NCBI GenBank assembly: GCA_902786615.1
Contig: CADADE010000015.1
Coordinates: forward strand, 62,001-126,000
Direction of reading: 5' to 3'
Length of the DNA: 64,000 bases
Source of the DNA: Oscillospiraceae bacterium
Lineage (GTDB): Bacteria > Bacillota_A > Clostridia > Oscillospirales > Oscillospiraceae
In this document: positions 17,411 to 26,181 of the stretch, piece after piece
Numbering within the stretch: position 1 is the stretch's first letter
Layout of the letters: each line of letters begins with the position of its first letter
Translations under genes and position numbers: made by a program
Notes under the pieces: generated by a model
Database searches by the model: none
What the model saw: the letters and a program-made list of their open reading frames with translations, nothing else
Told to the model about the DNA's origin: nothing

Positions 17411-17657
17411 TAGGTTGCTCCTTCATCTTGTAGACGCGAACCTTTGCGCCCTTGCCGTTCTTGACGACATTGGCGGAGACGCTGGCGCCGTTGATGGCGG
17501 GCTTGCCGAACTTGGCGTCGTCGCCGTCGATGACAGCCAGGACCTGATCAAAGGTAACCTTCTCGCCGGCAGCCTTATCGAGCTTCTCAACGAAAATAAC
17601 GTCACCCTCGGCCACGCGGTACTGCTTGCCGCCGGTCACGATGATAGCATGCTTCAT
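17400..17657 (-). CDS. rplU: Large ribosomal subunit protein bL21, shortened C-terminus
   Basis: An 85-residue L21. The first 75 residues are standard ([40 protein letters not shown]). L21 is usually about 100-105 residues and ends with a basic KKGYRKKQGHRQPYT-like tail. Here it ends MKEQPNGT, because the frame runs into the rpmA start region and stops. The tail is missing altogether, and no shifted remnant is visible. The gene is first in the operon, behind its own promoter. Confidence 0.92.
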   Translation of the reverse strand: MKHAIIVTGGKQYRVAEGDVIFVEKLDKAAGEKVTFDQVLAVIDGDDAKFGKPAINGASVSANVVKNGKGAKVRVYKMKEQPNGT

Positions 17658-17770
17658 GAATAGTTCCTCCCTCTTTACAGGACTCGCTCTCAGGGTGGAG
17701 GGCGAACCTCATCTTCTTTACCCTTTCAATGCGGCTTGAGTAGTGTAACATGAGAGGCTCATAAAGTCAA
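17658..17770 (-). promoter_or_regulatory. rplU promoter and leader
   Basis: On the minus strand, TTGACT (17765-17770), a 17-base spacer and TACACT (17742-17747). The leader of about 75 bases contains a possible CCTCCACC/GGTGGAGG-like structure near the ribosome binding site GGGAGG. L21 operons of Firmicutes often carry an autoregulatory L21 leader at this place. I cannot confirm its consensus by eye. Confidence 0.5.
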
Positions 17771-17798
17771 GCATTTTTCTGTGCAAGCTCGATATTTT

Positions 17799-19100
17799 TT
17801 ATCCCACGGCCCGGATGCTCTCGTCAGCCAGGATGAGGCTGCCGTCCTCCCCGCTCTCAGTGAGATAGAGATAACGCAGGCCGTCCTCGGCGCGATAGCT
17901 GATGCGCAGATTCGGCATACCCTCGGGAATGACCGTGGAGATCTGCACGGCGCAGTTTGTCATCATGCTGCACGACCAGAGCTGCGCCGTCTCATAGAAG
18001 ACGTCGGAATACGCCACCTGCGTGAGGCGCACATCGCGGGCCGTGCCGTTTACCAGCAGGTACAGGGTCGTGCCGTTTTCGCCGAGCTTGACCATGTCCA
18101 CGATCTCCGTGACGCCCTCGCTCATGTTCCCGGCATTCACGACATAGAAAGCGGCGGACTCCGCCGGGGCCTCCGGGATATAGCGCGGCAGCAGGTAGGA
18201 CGCGGCGCGGTCATAGGGGACAACGAAGCTGATGGGGCCCGCGGCGTGGCTGCTGATCTCATAATCGTCGGAGAAGACGACGACGCCGTCGTAGTCGAAG
18301 TACCAGGACCCGTCGCGCACCAGCGCGGAGAGAGCGGAGGCGAGATCGAGATCCAGCAGGTCGATGCGCTCCATGGTCGCGGGGTCGTTTCTCGCCTGCT
18401 CGATCATGGCGTCGGCAAGGCTGCGGGCAAAGGAGGCCTTGTCGGTGCTGACCTTTTCGAGGGTGAGCAGCTCGCCCGTTGCGACGTCGAAGCAGTAGGC
18501 GCGGGTCACGACGCCGCCGTGCGCCCCGCCGAGGTAGCTGTAATCGCTCAGCAGCAGGGTCAGGACGATACCGTCGTTGCGCACGACGGAGACGCTGCGG
18601 TCGGCGCTCAGCTCCGTGACGGCGGCGGAATTGCCGCTCTCCACCTGGTAGAGATAGTGGTCCTCGGCGAGCGTGAGCATGTTGTTGTAGCCCGTGCCGG
18701 AGCCGTCGCCGTAATCCTCGCCGGTATAGAAGGCCTCGTTCTGCATGGCGATGAACTCGTTGATCTTCTGCGCGGCGGCGGGGTTGCGCTCCACCTCGAT
18801 GACGGGCGTGTCATAGGCAAAGCGGAGGATGCACTTCTCCCCCGTCTGCGGGTCCATGGCAGTGAGCTCCGTGCGCTCAATGGAGACGGTCACGCGCTCC
18901 CCCGCCGGGGGCGCGGGCGTCGGGACGGGCGTGGGCTCCGGCGTGGGTTCCGGGGTCGGCTCCGGCGTGGGTTCCGGCGTCGGCTCCGGGGTCAGAGTCA
19001 GCGCGGGGGTCGGCGTCGGCAGCGGCTTTGCCGGTGTGCCGCAGGCGGCAAGACCCATGCAGAAAACGGCAAGCAGCAAAAGTGCGATTCCCTTTTTCAT
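17799..19100 (-). CDS. Lipoprotein with Pro-Thr-Glu linker and DUF3298-like domain
   Basis: A secreted lipoprotein of 433 residues. The lipobox LAAC follows a signal peptide (MKKGIALLLLAVFCMGLAAC). A linker of repeated PTPEP units spans residues about 30-65, followed by a globular part with the LGGAHG and FSDDYEISSHAAGP motifs that I associate with the DUF3298/RsiV-type C-terminal domain. The function is unknown; it probably sits on the outer face of the membrane. The start at 19100 is chosen from AAAGGA upstream. It is 27 bases downstream of the CYTH gene, likely the same operon. Confidence 0.7.
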   Translation of the reverse strand: MKKGIALLLLAVFCMGLAACGTPAKPLPTPTPALTLTPEPTPEPTPEPTPEPTPEPTPVPTPAPPAGERVTVSIERTELTAMDPQTGEKCILRFAYDTPVIEVERNPAAAQKINEFIAMQNEAFYTGEDYGDGSGTGYNNMLTLAEDHYLYQVESGNSAAVTELSADRSVSVVRNDGIVLTLLLSDYSYLGGAHGGVVTRAYCFDVATGELLTLEKVSTDKASFARSLADAMIEQARNDPATMERIDLLDLDLASALSALVRDGSWYFDYDGVVVFSDDYEISSHAAGPISFVVPYDRAASYLLPRYIPEAPAESAAFYVVNAGNMSEGVTEIVDMVKLGENGTTLYLLVNGTARDVRLTQVAYSDVFYETAQLWSCSMMTNCAVQISTVIPEGMPNLRISYRAEDGLRYLYLTESGEDGSLILADESIRAVG

Positions 19101-19127
19101 AATCATCATCCTTTCGGGTTTGCTGTT

Positions 19128-19628
19128 TCAGATGGCTTCCTCGGGGATTTGCAGGGACAGGGCGGCGTTGGTGTAACGCGGATCGTCCGTGACCTCCCGG
19201 ATCAGGCGGATGCCCGGCGGCAGGGTGAAGCGGTCGCTCTCGTCGGTAAGCTCGATCTCCAGGAAGGCGCGGTCGCTCCAGAAGGGAAAAACGTCCAGCT
19301 CCCACAAAAGCCCGTCGTGCGTAAAGCAGCAGCGCGTTTTCTCGATGGGCCGCCTTTCGGGGTCGGCGCGCCTGAGAAGCTCCTGATAGGTTTTTTCGTC
19401 GATTACGTTCTCCGTCTCGATGCGGCGCATATCGTTCAGTTTGACCTTGACGGTGTGCGTATATTCACAGTTTTCCCCGCGCACGCGCTTTCGCACGCGC
19501 TCGGTGGTGTTCTCCGCCCCGAGAAGATAGGTCTGCGTAATGTCGGAGCGCTCGCACTGCTCGAGAAACGCCCGCTCCGGCATGGCGATGAGAAACTTGC
19601 GTTCGATTTCAAAGCCGTTGATATTCAT
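19128..19628 (-). CDS. CYTH domain protein
   Basis: A soluble protein of 166 residues. It begins with the defining GFEIERKFLI signature of the CYTH/triphosphate tunnel fold, followed by ERVRKRVRGE, HTVKVKLN and FLEIELTDESDRF, which supply the basic and acidic tunnel residues. Members hydrolyse inorganic triphosphate or act on other triphosphorylated substrates; bacterial ones are often of unknown role. AGAGG precedes the ATG. Confidence 0.88.
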   Translation of the reverse strand: MNINGFEIERKFLIAMPERAFLEQCERSDITQTYLLGAENTTERVRKRVRGENCEYTHTVKVKLNDMRRIETENVIDEKTYQELLRRADPERRPIEKTRCCFTHDGLLWELDVFPFWSDRAFLEIELTDESDRFTLPPGIRLIREVTDDPRYTNAALSLQIPEEAI

Positions 19629-19998
19629 TCATCATCCTCTGTTCATAAGCAGTCGTGTTTTGGCAAACAGCAACGATTACTGTAAAGAGCAGAAACCGCC
19701 ACTCTGCCAAGTGACGGTTTCTCTATAAGATAAACCTCTAACTGGGCGGAGCCGCTTTTCGGCAACGCCTTTTATATTTTTATATGCGTATCGGGTTTCG
19801 TCAGCAAGCCCTGAATCTGACCTCCCTTTGGAAAAAGGGAGGTGGCCGAAGGCCGGAGGGATCGAAACAGAATCTGCGCAAGGCTCTGTTTAAGCTTTAA
19901 AAGGGAGCTTAGAAGCTGCGTTAAGCCGATACCTATATATTTTTATTATAGCGGTTCGGAGTTTCTGTGTCAAGGCTTTTCCATGCCGCTTCCATGCG
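19629..19998. other. Intergenic region with hairpin and family A repeat
   Basis: The first part has an imperfect hairpin AGAAACCG/CGGTTTCT (about 19692-19724), which could end transcription in either direction. The rest is mainly the family A repeat at 19782-19938. No gene is visible. Confidence 0.5.
19782..19938. repeat. Dispersed palindromic repeat, family A, copy 3
   Basis: The ends are ATATGCGTATCGGGTTT at the left and an inverted TTAAGCCGATACCTATAT at the right. The interior has CCTCCCTTTGGAAAAAGGGA and GCCGAAGGCCGGAGGGATCG. It lies immediately downstream of the helicase gene (minus strand), where it can end transcription. Confidence 0.75.
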
Positions 19999-22365
19999 TC
20001 AGCTTATCTTCTCCATATTCTGCGAGGCTACGCGCAGCATGAGCTTTTTGACGGCGCCCTCAAAGCGGATCTCCGCGAGAAAGTCCCCGCCCATGGGGGT
20101 CATCTTGATGATCTCCCCCTCGCCGAAGGCCTTGTGGCGCACCCTGTCGCCGACGGAAAAGCTCACGGCGGGGGCGCTCTTCGGCGCGGCGGGCGCGGGA
20201 AAGGCCGGGGCGCGCGGCGGCTTCGGCGCGGCGGCGATGGACGCGGCAGGCTCGCGGCTCCGGCTCTGATAGGCGTAGGCGCGCGGGATGCTCTTTTGAA
20301 TATGCTCCTCCGGGATCTCCGAGACGAAGCGGGAGACGCGGTTTGCCGTGGTGCGGCCAAAGAGCATGCGCTGGTGGGCGGAGGTGAGATAGAGCCGCTC
20401 CTTGGCGCGGGTGATGGCCACATAGCAGAGCCTGCGCTCCTCCTCCATTTCCTCCGGCTCGCCGATGGCGCGGGTGCCGGGAAAGATGGTCTCCTCCATG
20501 CCGACGACGAAGACCGTGGGAAACTCCAGGCCCTTGGCGCTGTGCATGGTCATGAGCACCACCGCGTCCGCGTCGGAATCGTAGTTGTCCATGTCCGTGT
20601 AGAGCGCGACGTTTGCCAGATACCCCTCCAGCGTCTCGTCCCCGGATTCCTTCATATAGGTCAGGATGCCGGTTTTTAATTCGCGCACGTTCTCGGCGCG
20701 GGCGGTATCCTCGTTGGTGTTCTTTTCCTCCAGAATGCGCACATACCCGGTTTTATCCAGCAGCTCGTCGAGCAGCTCGTCCGGGCGGTGGGAAGCGGCA
20801 AAGTCCTTCAGCTCGAGGATCATGTTGGCAAAGAGCCTGAGCTTCAGGCCGCTGCGCTGCAGCTCCGGGATTTCCTCGGCCTTAAGCAGGATGTCGAACA
20901 TGGGCACATGCCGCGCGGAGGCAAGCTCCGCGACCTGCTCCACCGTTTTCGCGCCGATGCCGCGGGCGGGGACGTTGATGATGCGCGCGAGGCGCAGATC
21001 GTCCGCCGGGGAGGAGATGAGGCAGAGGTAGGACAGCACGTCCTTGATCTCGGCCCGGTCGAAGAAGCGGGTGCCGCCGATGATGCGGTAGGGGATGGAA
21101 TTTTGCTTGAAGGCGTACTCAAACTGGTTGGATTGGGCGTTCATGCGGTATAATACTGCATGGTCGCGCCAGTTGGCCCCGCGCCCGTAGGACGAGAGGA
21201 TCTGCGAGGCGACATAGCGGGCCTCGTCCCGCTCGTCGTCGGCGAAGTAGTGGGTCAGCAGCTCGCCTCCGGGCTTGTTGGTCCACAGCTCTTTGCCCTT
21301 GCGCTGGGAGTTGTGGGCAATGACGGCGTTGGCCGCGTCCAGGATGTGGGAGGAGCTGCGGTAATTCTGCTCCAGGCGGATCACGCGGCAGCCCTTGTAC
21401 TGGCTCTCAAAGCTCAGGATGTTCTCAATGGTCGCGCCGCGGAATTTATAGATGCTCTGGTCATCGTCGCCCACGACGCAGATATTGCCCCAGCCCCCCG
21501 CCAGGAGCGAGGAGAGACGGTATTGCAGGCGGTTCGTGTCCTGGTACTCGTCAATGAGCACGTAGCGGAAGCGGCGCTGCCAGTACTCCAGCACGTCGGG
21601 GTTCTGCTCCAGCAGCCGCACGGTGTTGGAGATGAGATCGTCAAAGTCCATGGCGTTCGCGGCAAAGCAGCGGCGGGCGTATTCCTGATAGACCTCCCCC
21701 ATTCTGCGGCGGCGGAAATCGGACGACGCTCCGGCGTTCTGCAGGTACTCCGTGGGCGAGACCCCCTCGTCCTTCGCGCGGCCCATCTCGGAGAGGATCG
21801 CGCGCGGCGCGTATGTCTTCTCGTCCAGCTCCATGTCCTTGACGATGTGCTTTAATAAGCTCATGCTGTCCGAGGTGTCATAGATGGTGAAGGAGCCGGA
21901 ATAGCCCAGGCGTTCGGCGTCCCGGCGCAGGATGCGCACGCAGGCCGAGTGGAAGGTGCAGGCCCAGATATCCTCGGCCTCGGGGCCGAGCAGATTGGCA
22001 AGGCGCTCCTTGAGCTCGCCCGCGGCCTTATTTGTGAAGGTGATGGCGAGGATGCGCCAGGGCTCCACGCGGTCCCAGGCGGCGAGGCGTTTGGCCTCCT
22101 CCCCGCCCTGTTTCAAAAGCGCAAGCTGCGCCTCGTCCGCGTCGCCGGGGATCTCCTCGCAGTCCCCCGCCCTGCCGTACTTCAAAAGCTTGGCAATGCG
22201 GTTGATGAGCACTGTGGTCTTCCCGCTGCCCGCCCCCGCCAGGATCAGAAGCGGCCCCTCCGTGGCCAGCACAGCCTCCTGCTGCATGGGGTTGAGCGCG
22301 GCAAAGTCGCTGAGGATCAGGTTCCGGCGCGCGTCCAGATATTGTTTTTCAAAATCAATCGACAT
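19999..22365 (-). CDS. pcrA: ATP-dependent DNA helicase PcrA/UvrD
   Basis: A superfamily 1 3'-5' helicase (788 residues) for repair and removal of recombinase filaments. It opens with LNPMQQEAVLATEGPLLILAGAGSGKTT-type Q and Walker A motifs. Then follow TFTNKAAGELKER (Ia), YVLIDEYQDTN (II), GDDDQSIYKFRGA (III), RLEQNYRSS (IV), LMTMHSAKGLEFPTVFVVGM (V) and EERRLCYVAITRAKERLYL (VI). The C-terminal Pro/Ala-rich linker leads to a Tudor-like domain (VGDRVRHKAFGEGEI) known to bind RNA polymerase. The ATG at 22365 has no ribosome binding site and lies about 7 bases from a -10 box. Confidence 0.94.
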   Translation of the reverse strand: MSIDFEKQYLDARRNLILSDFAALNPMQQEAVLATEGPLLILAGAGSGKTTVLINRIAKLLKYGRAGDCEEIPGDADEAQLALLKQGGEEAKRLAAWDRVEPWRILAITFTNKAAGELKERLANLLGPEAEDIWACTFHSACVRILRRDAERLGYSGSFTIYDTSDSMSLLKHIVKDMELDEKTYAPRAILSEMGRAKDEGVSPTEYLQNAGASSDFRRRRMGEVYQEYARRCFAANAMDFDDLISNTVRLLEQNPDVLEYWQRRFRYVLIDEYQDTNRLQYRLSSLLAGGWGNICVVGDDDQSIYKFRGATIENILSFESQYKGCRVIRLEQNYRSSSHILDAANAVIAHNSQRKGKELWTNKPGGELLTHYFADDERDEARYVASQILSSYGRGANWRDHAVLYRMNAQSNQFEYAFKQNSIPYRIIGGTRFFDRAEIKDVLSYLCLISSPADDLRLARIINVPARGIGAKTVEQVAELASARHVPMFDILLKAEEIPELQRSGLKLRLFANMILELKDFAASHRPDELLDELLDKTGYVRILEEKNTNEDTARAENVRELKTGILTYMKESGDETLEGYLANVALYTDMDNYDSDADAVVLMTMHSAKGLEFPTVFVVGMEETIFPGTRAIGEPEEMEEERRLCYVAITRAKERLYLTSAHQRMLFGRTTANRVSRFVSEIPEEHIQKSIPRAYAYQSRSREPAASIAAAPKPPRAPAFPAPAAPKSAPAVSFSVGDRVRHKAFGEGEIIKMTPMGGDFLAEIRFEGAVKKLMLRVASQNMEKIS

Positions 22366-22371
22366 ATATCT

Positions 22372-22400
22372 ATTGTAGCACACTTGCCTGGGGTGTACAA
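22372..22400 (-). promoter_or_regulatory. pcrA promoter giving an apparently leaderless mRNA
   Basis: On the minus strand, TTGTAC (22395-22400), a 17-base spacer and TACAAT (22372-22377). Six bases then separate the -10 box from the ATG, so transcription should begin at or next to the start codon. The -35 box is a few bases from the edge of the family A repeat at 22407. Confidence 0.6.
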
Positions 22401-22406
22401 GAGTGT

Positions 22407-22545
22407 CTTGCCTCCCCCAGCCGCTTGCGGGATACGCAAAGTTAGCCCCTTTTGGAAAAAGGGGGCTGTCGCGAAGTGACTGGGGGATCGATCCCTCCGC
22501 CCCTGCGGGGCACCTCCCTTTTTCCAAAGGGAGGTAAGGAACCAC
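22407..22545. repeat. Dispersed palindromic repeat, family A, copy 4
   Basis: It contains CTTGCCTCCCCCAGCCGCTT, GTCGCGAAGTGACTGGGGGA, GATCCCTCCGCCCCTGCGGG and CCTCCCTTTTTCCAAAGGGA, the same hairpin modules as the other copies. The outer ATGCGTATCGG ends are missing. It separates the divergent helicase and GH25 promoters. Confidence 0.7.
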
Positions 22546-22564
22546 GCTGTCAGGCGCTCCCGCC

Positions 22565-22593
22565 TTGACATTTTCCCGGCGGCAAAGTATTAT
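22565..22593 (+). promoter_or_regulatory. Promoter of the GH25-DHHW-MBOAT operon
   Basis: TTGACA (22565-22570), a 17-base spacer and TATTAT (22588-22593), 35 bases before the lysozyme start. Confidence 0.7.
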
Positions 22594-22628
22594 TGCCCTA
22601 TCTATTATATTAAGGAACGGTCACGCGC

Positions 22629-23624
22629 ATGCACGAGAGCGAGCAACAACAGAACACGAAAAAGCCCGACAGACGAAGGGCCCTTCTGATCGCGCTGCTG
22701 TGCGTGTGCGCGCTGATCATGCTCACGTCCCTGGTGTCGATCTTCTATTCCCTGCACCGGTTTCGGGCGCTGAGCACGGAGGAGCCGGTCTCCCTCACTG
22801 CTGATCCCTACTATATCCCGACGACGGAGCCGCCCCTGCCGCCCACGCCGGAGCCGACGCCCGTCCCCACGCCGGAGCCGACCCCGGAGAGTCCCTGGGG
22901 CTGGAAGCTGAGCGGCGGGAAGGAATACTATCTGCTCACAAGCAGCAACCTGCTGACGGGGCTGCACCTCATGGACGGCAGGCTCCATTACTTCAACGAA
23001 TACGGCGAACACGCAAAGGCGCTCGGCGTCGACGTGTCCTATCACAACAAGGGCATCAATTGGGAGGCCGTGCGCGCCCAGGGTGTGGACTTTGCCATCG
23101 TCCGCGCGGGCTATCGCGGCTGGGAGACCGGGCTTCTGCATGAGGATGAATGCTTTAAGCAGAACCTGCGCGGCGCGAAGGACGCGGGGCTCAAGGTCGG
23201 CGTGTATTTCTACTCCACCGCCGTAAATGTCCGGGAGGCGCAGGAGGAGGCCGCGCTGGTGCTGAGCCTCTTAAACGGCTTCCCGCTCGACCTGCCGGTA
23301 TATTTCGACACCGAGCAGTCCGGCGAGTACCCCTTCGGGCGCGCGGACAGGCTCCACAAAACGCGGCGCTATGAGGTGATCACGAGCTTCTGCCGCGCCG
23401 TGGAGGACGGCGGTTACGCCGTCGGCGTGTACTCCGGGCAGAACTATTTCAAAAACCATGTGGCCTTCCACACGCTGGCAAAATACCCCGTGTGGCTGGC
23501 GAGCTACACACGCTATAACCGCCTGCCGGAGTTTCCCTACCCCTATGACATGTGGCAGTTCACGGACCGGGCGGTCGTGGGCGGCATCCGCGGCAAGGTC
23601 GATTTGTCGGCGGTCTATGATTGA
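22629..23624 (+). CDS. Membrane-anchored GH25 lysozyme-like muramidase
   Basis: A 331-residue type II membrane protein. A basic cytoplasmic start and one span (LLIALLCVCALIMLTSLVSI, about 20-40) are followed by an extracellular PTPEPTPVP linker (about 70-90) and a GH25 domain from about 125. That domain has GVDVSYHNKGINWEAV, FAIVRAGYRG, VYFDTEQSGEYP with the catalytic Asp/Glu pair, and a final YDMWQFTD. It should cleave muramic acid bonds in peptidoglycan. No strong ribosome binding site is visible before the ATG (ATTAAGGAACGG is the best). It is the first gene of a three-gene operon. Confidence 0.88.
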   Translation: MHESEQQQNTKKPDRRRALLIALLCVCALIMLTSLVSIFYSLHRFRALSTEEPVSLTADPYYIPTTEPPLPPTPEPTPVPTPEPTPESPWGWKLSGGKEYYLLTSSNLLTGLHLMDGRLHYFNEYGEHAKALGVDVSYHNKGINWEAVRAQGVDFAIVRAGYRGWETGLLHEDECFKQNLRGAKDAGLKVGVYFYSTAVNVREAQEEAALVLSLLNGFPLDLPVYFDTEQSGEYPFGRADRLHKTRRYEVITSFCRAVEDGGYAVGVYSGQNYFKNHVAFHTLAKYPVWLASYTRYNRLPEFPYPYDMWQFTDRAVVGGIRGKVDLSAVYD

Positions 23625-23632
23625 GGCGCAGT

Positions 23633-24784
23633 ATGAAAACAAGACGAATCCAGATGATCACGGCGGCGCTCTGCCTGCTGTTTCTGCTTGCGGGGCTGGG
23701 GCGCGCGCTCCTGTCCCCCGACACAGAGATTTTCTATGAAAACCGCCCTGCAAGGCGCTGGCCCGCGTGGAGCCCCGCCGCGTTTCTCAGCGGAGACTAT
23801 CAGACGGCGGCGGAGGACGCGCTGGCCGATCAGATCCCCGAAGCCATCCACATGAAGAAGCTCTATAACATCTACGACACGGGCCTTGCCCTGCCGCTCA
23901 TCCGCGCCCTCGGGCAGGGCGGCGGCTATGTGGGCTTCCGGGATGTCTGTTTTTTCCGGGACATGCTGGTCATGCGGCCGGTCCCGCTTGCCGAGAAGGC
24001 GGCGGCCCTCACCGAGAGCGCCCGGAAAATCTCCGCCTGGGCGGAGGCTTCCCCCGATGTTGATTTCTATGTCTACTACCTTGAGACGGACCGGGATCTG
24101 AACCTTGAAACCGGGGAGAAATCCGGGCTCTTTGACTGTCTCGCGGCGGGGCTGACGCTCCCCGCGGGGCATGTGGAAGGGCTGCGCGTCGATTCCTTCG
24201 ATGCTTACCGCCGCGACTTTTTCAAAACCGACCACCACTGGAACGCGGAGGGCTCCCGGCGGGGCTATGAAGAGCTCTGCGCCCTGCTCGGCGTGTCCCC
24301 CCTGCCGCTTGCGGGGCGGCACAGTGTGCCCGCCTGCTATCGCGGCACCCGCGCCGCGGGGGTCGAGGGCGTCCCGGCGGAGGATTTCACAGTCAATCTC
24401 TACGACTATCCCGCCATGACGGTCACGATCCCCGCCGGGCAAATCCCGGATTACGGGATGCAGGTGCTCTTTGTCGCGGGCGAGCTGGAAAATGTCTCCT
24501 ACGGGAGCGTCTTCGGCGTGGACTGCGGGGAGCTGATTTTCGACACCGGCAAGCCCGGGAAAAAGCTTCTCGTGATGGGCGACTCCTACGACAACGCGGT
24601 GGTAAAGCCCCTCGCGGCGGGCTTTTCCAAAACATACTGTGTGGATCTGCGCTCCTTCGCCTCCGAGCTGGGACGCCCCTTTGTGATGGCGGATTATATC
24701 AAAGAGCACGATATTGACGCGGTGCTCTTTGTCGGCGGCATCGACTACTTTGGCGCGACGCTGCCGAACGCGGAAGGGGGCTGA
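23633..24784 (+). CDS. DHHW family protein (AlgX/AlgJ-like SGNH fold)
   Basis: A 383-residue exported protein with an N-terminal signal anchor (QMITAALCLLFLLAGLGRAL). The TDHHWN motif near residue 205 and the VMGDSYDNA serine block near 320 are the paired motifs of DHHW/AlgJ-type proteins, which work with MBOAT acyltransferases to O-acetylate extracellular polymers. I start at 23633 because GAGG is correctly spaced; an in-frame TTG lies 12 bases earlier. It lies 8 bases after the lysozyme gene and 5 before the MBOAT gene. Confidence 0.82.
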   Translation: MKTRRIQMITAALCLLFLLAGLGRALLSPDTEIFYENRPARRWPAWSPAAFLSGDYQTAAEDALADQIPEAIHMKKLYNIYDTGLALPLIRALGQGGGYVGFRDVCFFRDMLVMRPVPLAEKAAALTESARKISAWAEASPDVDFYVYYLETDRDLNLETGEKSGLFDCLAAGLTLPAGHVEGLRVDSFDAYRRDFFKTDHHWNAEGSRRGYEELCALLGVSPLPLAGRHSVPACYRGTRAAGVEGVPAEDFTVNLYDYPAMTVTIPAGQIPDYGMQVLFVAGELENVSYGSVFGVDCGELIFDTGKPGKKLLVMGDSYDNAVVKPLAAGFSKTYCVDLRSFASELGRPFVMADYIKEHDIDAVLFVGGIDYFGATLPNAEGG

Positions 24785-24789
24785 GCGGT

Positions 24790-26151
24790 ATGCTGTTTTC
24801 CTCTCTCAGCTTTCTGTTCCTCTTCCTGCCGCTCACGCTGATTTTATACTATCTCTCCCCCGCCCCGCGCTATAGAAACGGGGTGCTGCTCGCGGCCTCT
24901 CTCTTTTTCTACGCCTGGGGCGCGCCGAAGGCCCTGCCGCTGCTGGTCGGCACGGCGGCGCTGGTATGGCTCTGCGGTCTCGGCGCGGAGAAGGGCTTTC
25001 GCTTCTGCTTCCCGCTCTCCGTCGGCTTTGTGCTGGGGCTTCTTGGCGTGTGCAAGTATCTGGGCTTTTTCGCCGGGATCTTCGGCGCACGCCTCGGCTT
25101 TCGGCTGCTGCTGCCCGCGGGCGTCAGCTTCTACAGCTTCCAGCTTCTCGCCTACAGCATTGACCTTCATCGCGGCACGATCCGGGCGGAGAAAAGCTTC
25201 TGGCGCTTCCTGCTCTTCGTCTCCTTCTTCCCCCAGCTTTTGCAGGGGCCGATCCTGCGCTACGGTGAAACCGCGCCCATGCTCGGGAGTCGGGAGATTA
25301 CATGGGACGGCGCTGTGTACGGGATGCGGCGCTTTCTGCTGGGACTTGCCAAGAAGGTGCTGCTTGCCGATCAGGCTGCCGCCGTCGCCGCCGCGATCTA
25401 CGGCGCGCCGCGCCTTGCCGGGACGGGGGCACTGTGGCTGGCGGCGCTCTGCTACACCTTACAGATCTACTTCGACTTCTCCGGCTACAGCGACATGGCG
25501 GTCGGCCTCGGCAGGCTCTTCGGCTTTACCCTGCCGGAGAACTTCCGTTACCCCTACGCCTCTCTTTCCGTGACGGAATTCTGGCGGCGCTGGCATATCA
25601 CCCTCTCCCTGTGGTTCCGGGACTATGTGTACATCCCCCTCGGCGGAAACCGCGTCCGGCGCGCCCGCTTCGTGCTGAATATCCTCACGGTCTGGGCGCT
25701 CACGGGTCTCTGGCACGGCGCGTCCTGGAACTTCGTGCTCTGGGGTCTCTACTACGGGGTGCTGCTGCTCATTGAAAAGCTTGTGATCGGCGAGCGCATT
25801 GAGCGCATGCCGGTACTGCTGTGCTGGCTTGTGACCTTCGCGCTTGTGAATCTCGGCTGGGTGATGTTCAATCTCACGGACGCGGGGCAGCTTGCCGCCG
25901 TGCTGCGCGGCATGTTCGTCTATGCCCCCACGGATTGGCGGGCGCTGCTCTCGCTGGACACGTCCGTCGCCTCCAAGCTTCTCACGGTCCCCTTCGCGCT
26001 GCTCTTCTCCTTCCCGGTGCTGCGTCTGCCGGAGGAAAACAGCGCCCCGCGCTCGCTGCTGCTGAATTTTCTGTATCTCGCGCTTTTCGGCGTGTGCGTG
26101 CTGTTTCTGATCAGCGCGAGCTTTACGCCGTTTATCTACTTTAATTTTTAA
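24790..26151 (+). CDS. MBOAT family O-acyltransferase (AlgI/DltB-like)
   Basis: A 453-residue polytopic membrane protein that moves acyl (usually acetyl) groups across the membrane. It has VSFYSFQLLAYSIDLHRG, QGPILRYGE, YFDFSGYSDMAVGLGRLFGF, SVTEFWRRWHITLSLWFRDY and IPLGGNR. The conserved catalytic histidine is in LTGLWHGASWNFVLWG near residue 320. With the DHHW protein and a lysozyme just upstream, it likely modifies a wall or capsule polymer; which one is unknown. Wall O-acetylation often protects against lysozyme. Confidence 0.92.
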   Translation: MLFSSLSFLFLFLPLTLILYYLSPAPRYRNGVLLAASLFFYAWGAPKALPLLVGTAALVWLCGLGAEKGFRFCFPLSVGFVLGLLGVCKYLGFFAGIFGARLGFRLLLPAGVSFYSFQLLAYSIDLHRGTIRAEKSFWRFLLFVSFFPQLLQGPILRYGETAPMLGSREITWDGAVYGMRRFLLGLAKKVLLADQAAAVAAAIYGAPRLAGTGALWLAALCYTLQIYFDFSGYSDMAVGLGRLFGFTLPENFRYPYASLSVTEFWRRWHITLSLWFRDYVYIPLGGNRVRRARFVLNILTVWALTGLWHGASWNFVLWGLYYGVLLLIEKLVIGERIERMPVLLCWLVTFALVNLGWVMFNLTDAGQLAAVLRGMFVYAPTDWRALLSLDTSVASKLLTVPFALLFSFPVLRLPEENSAPRSLLLNFLYLALFGVCVLFLISASFTPFIYFNF

Positions 26152-26181
26152 CGCCACTCCCCTGGGGACGGCATAAAGAGT

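Noticed and set aside
23621..23632. TTG start for the DHHW gene.
   Set aside because: The ATG at 23633 has the better-spaced GAGG sequence.
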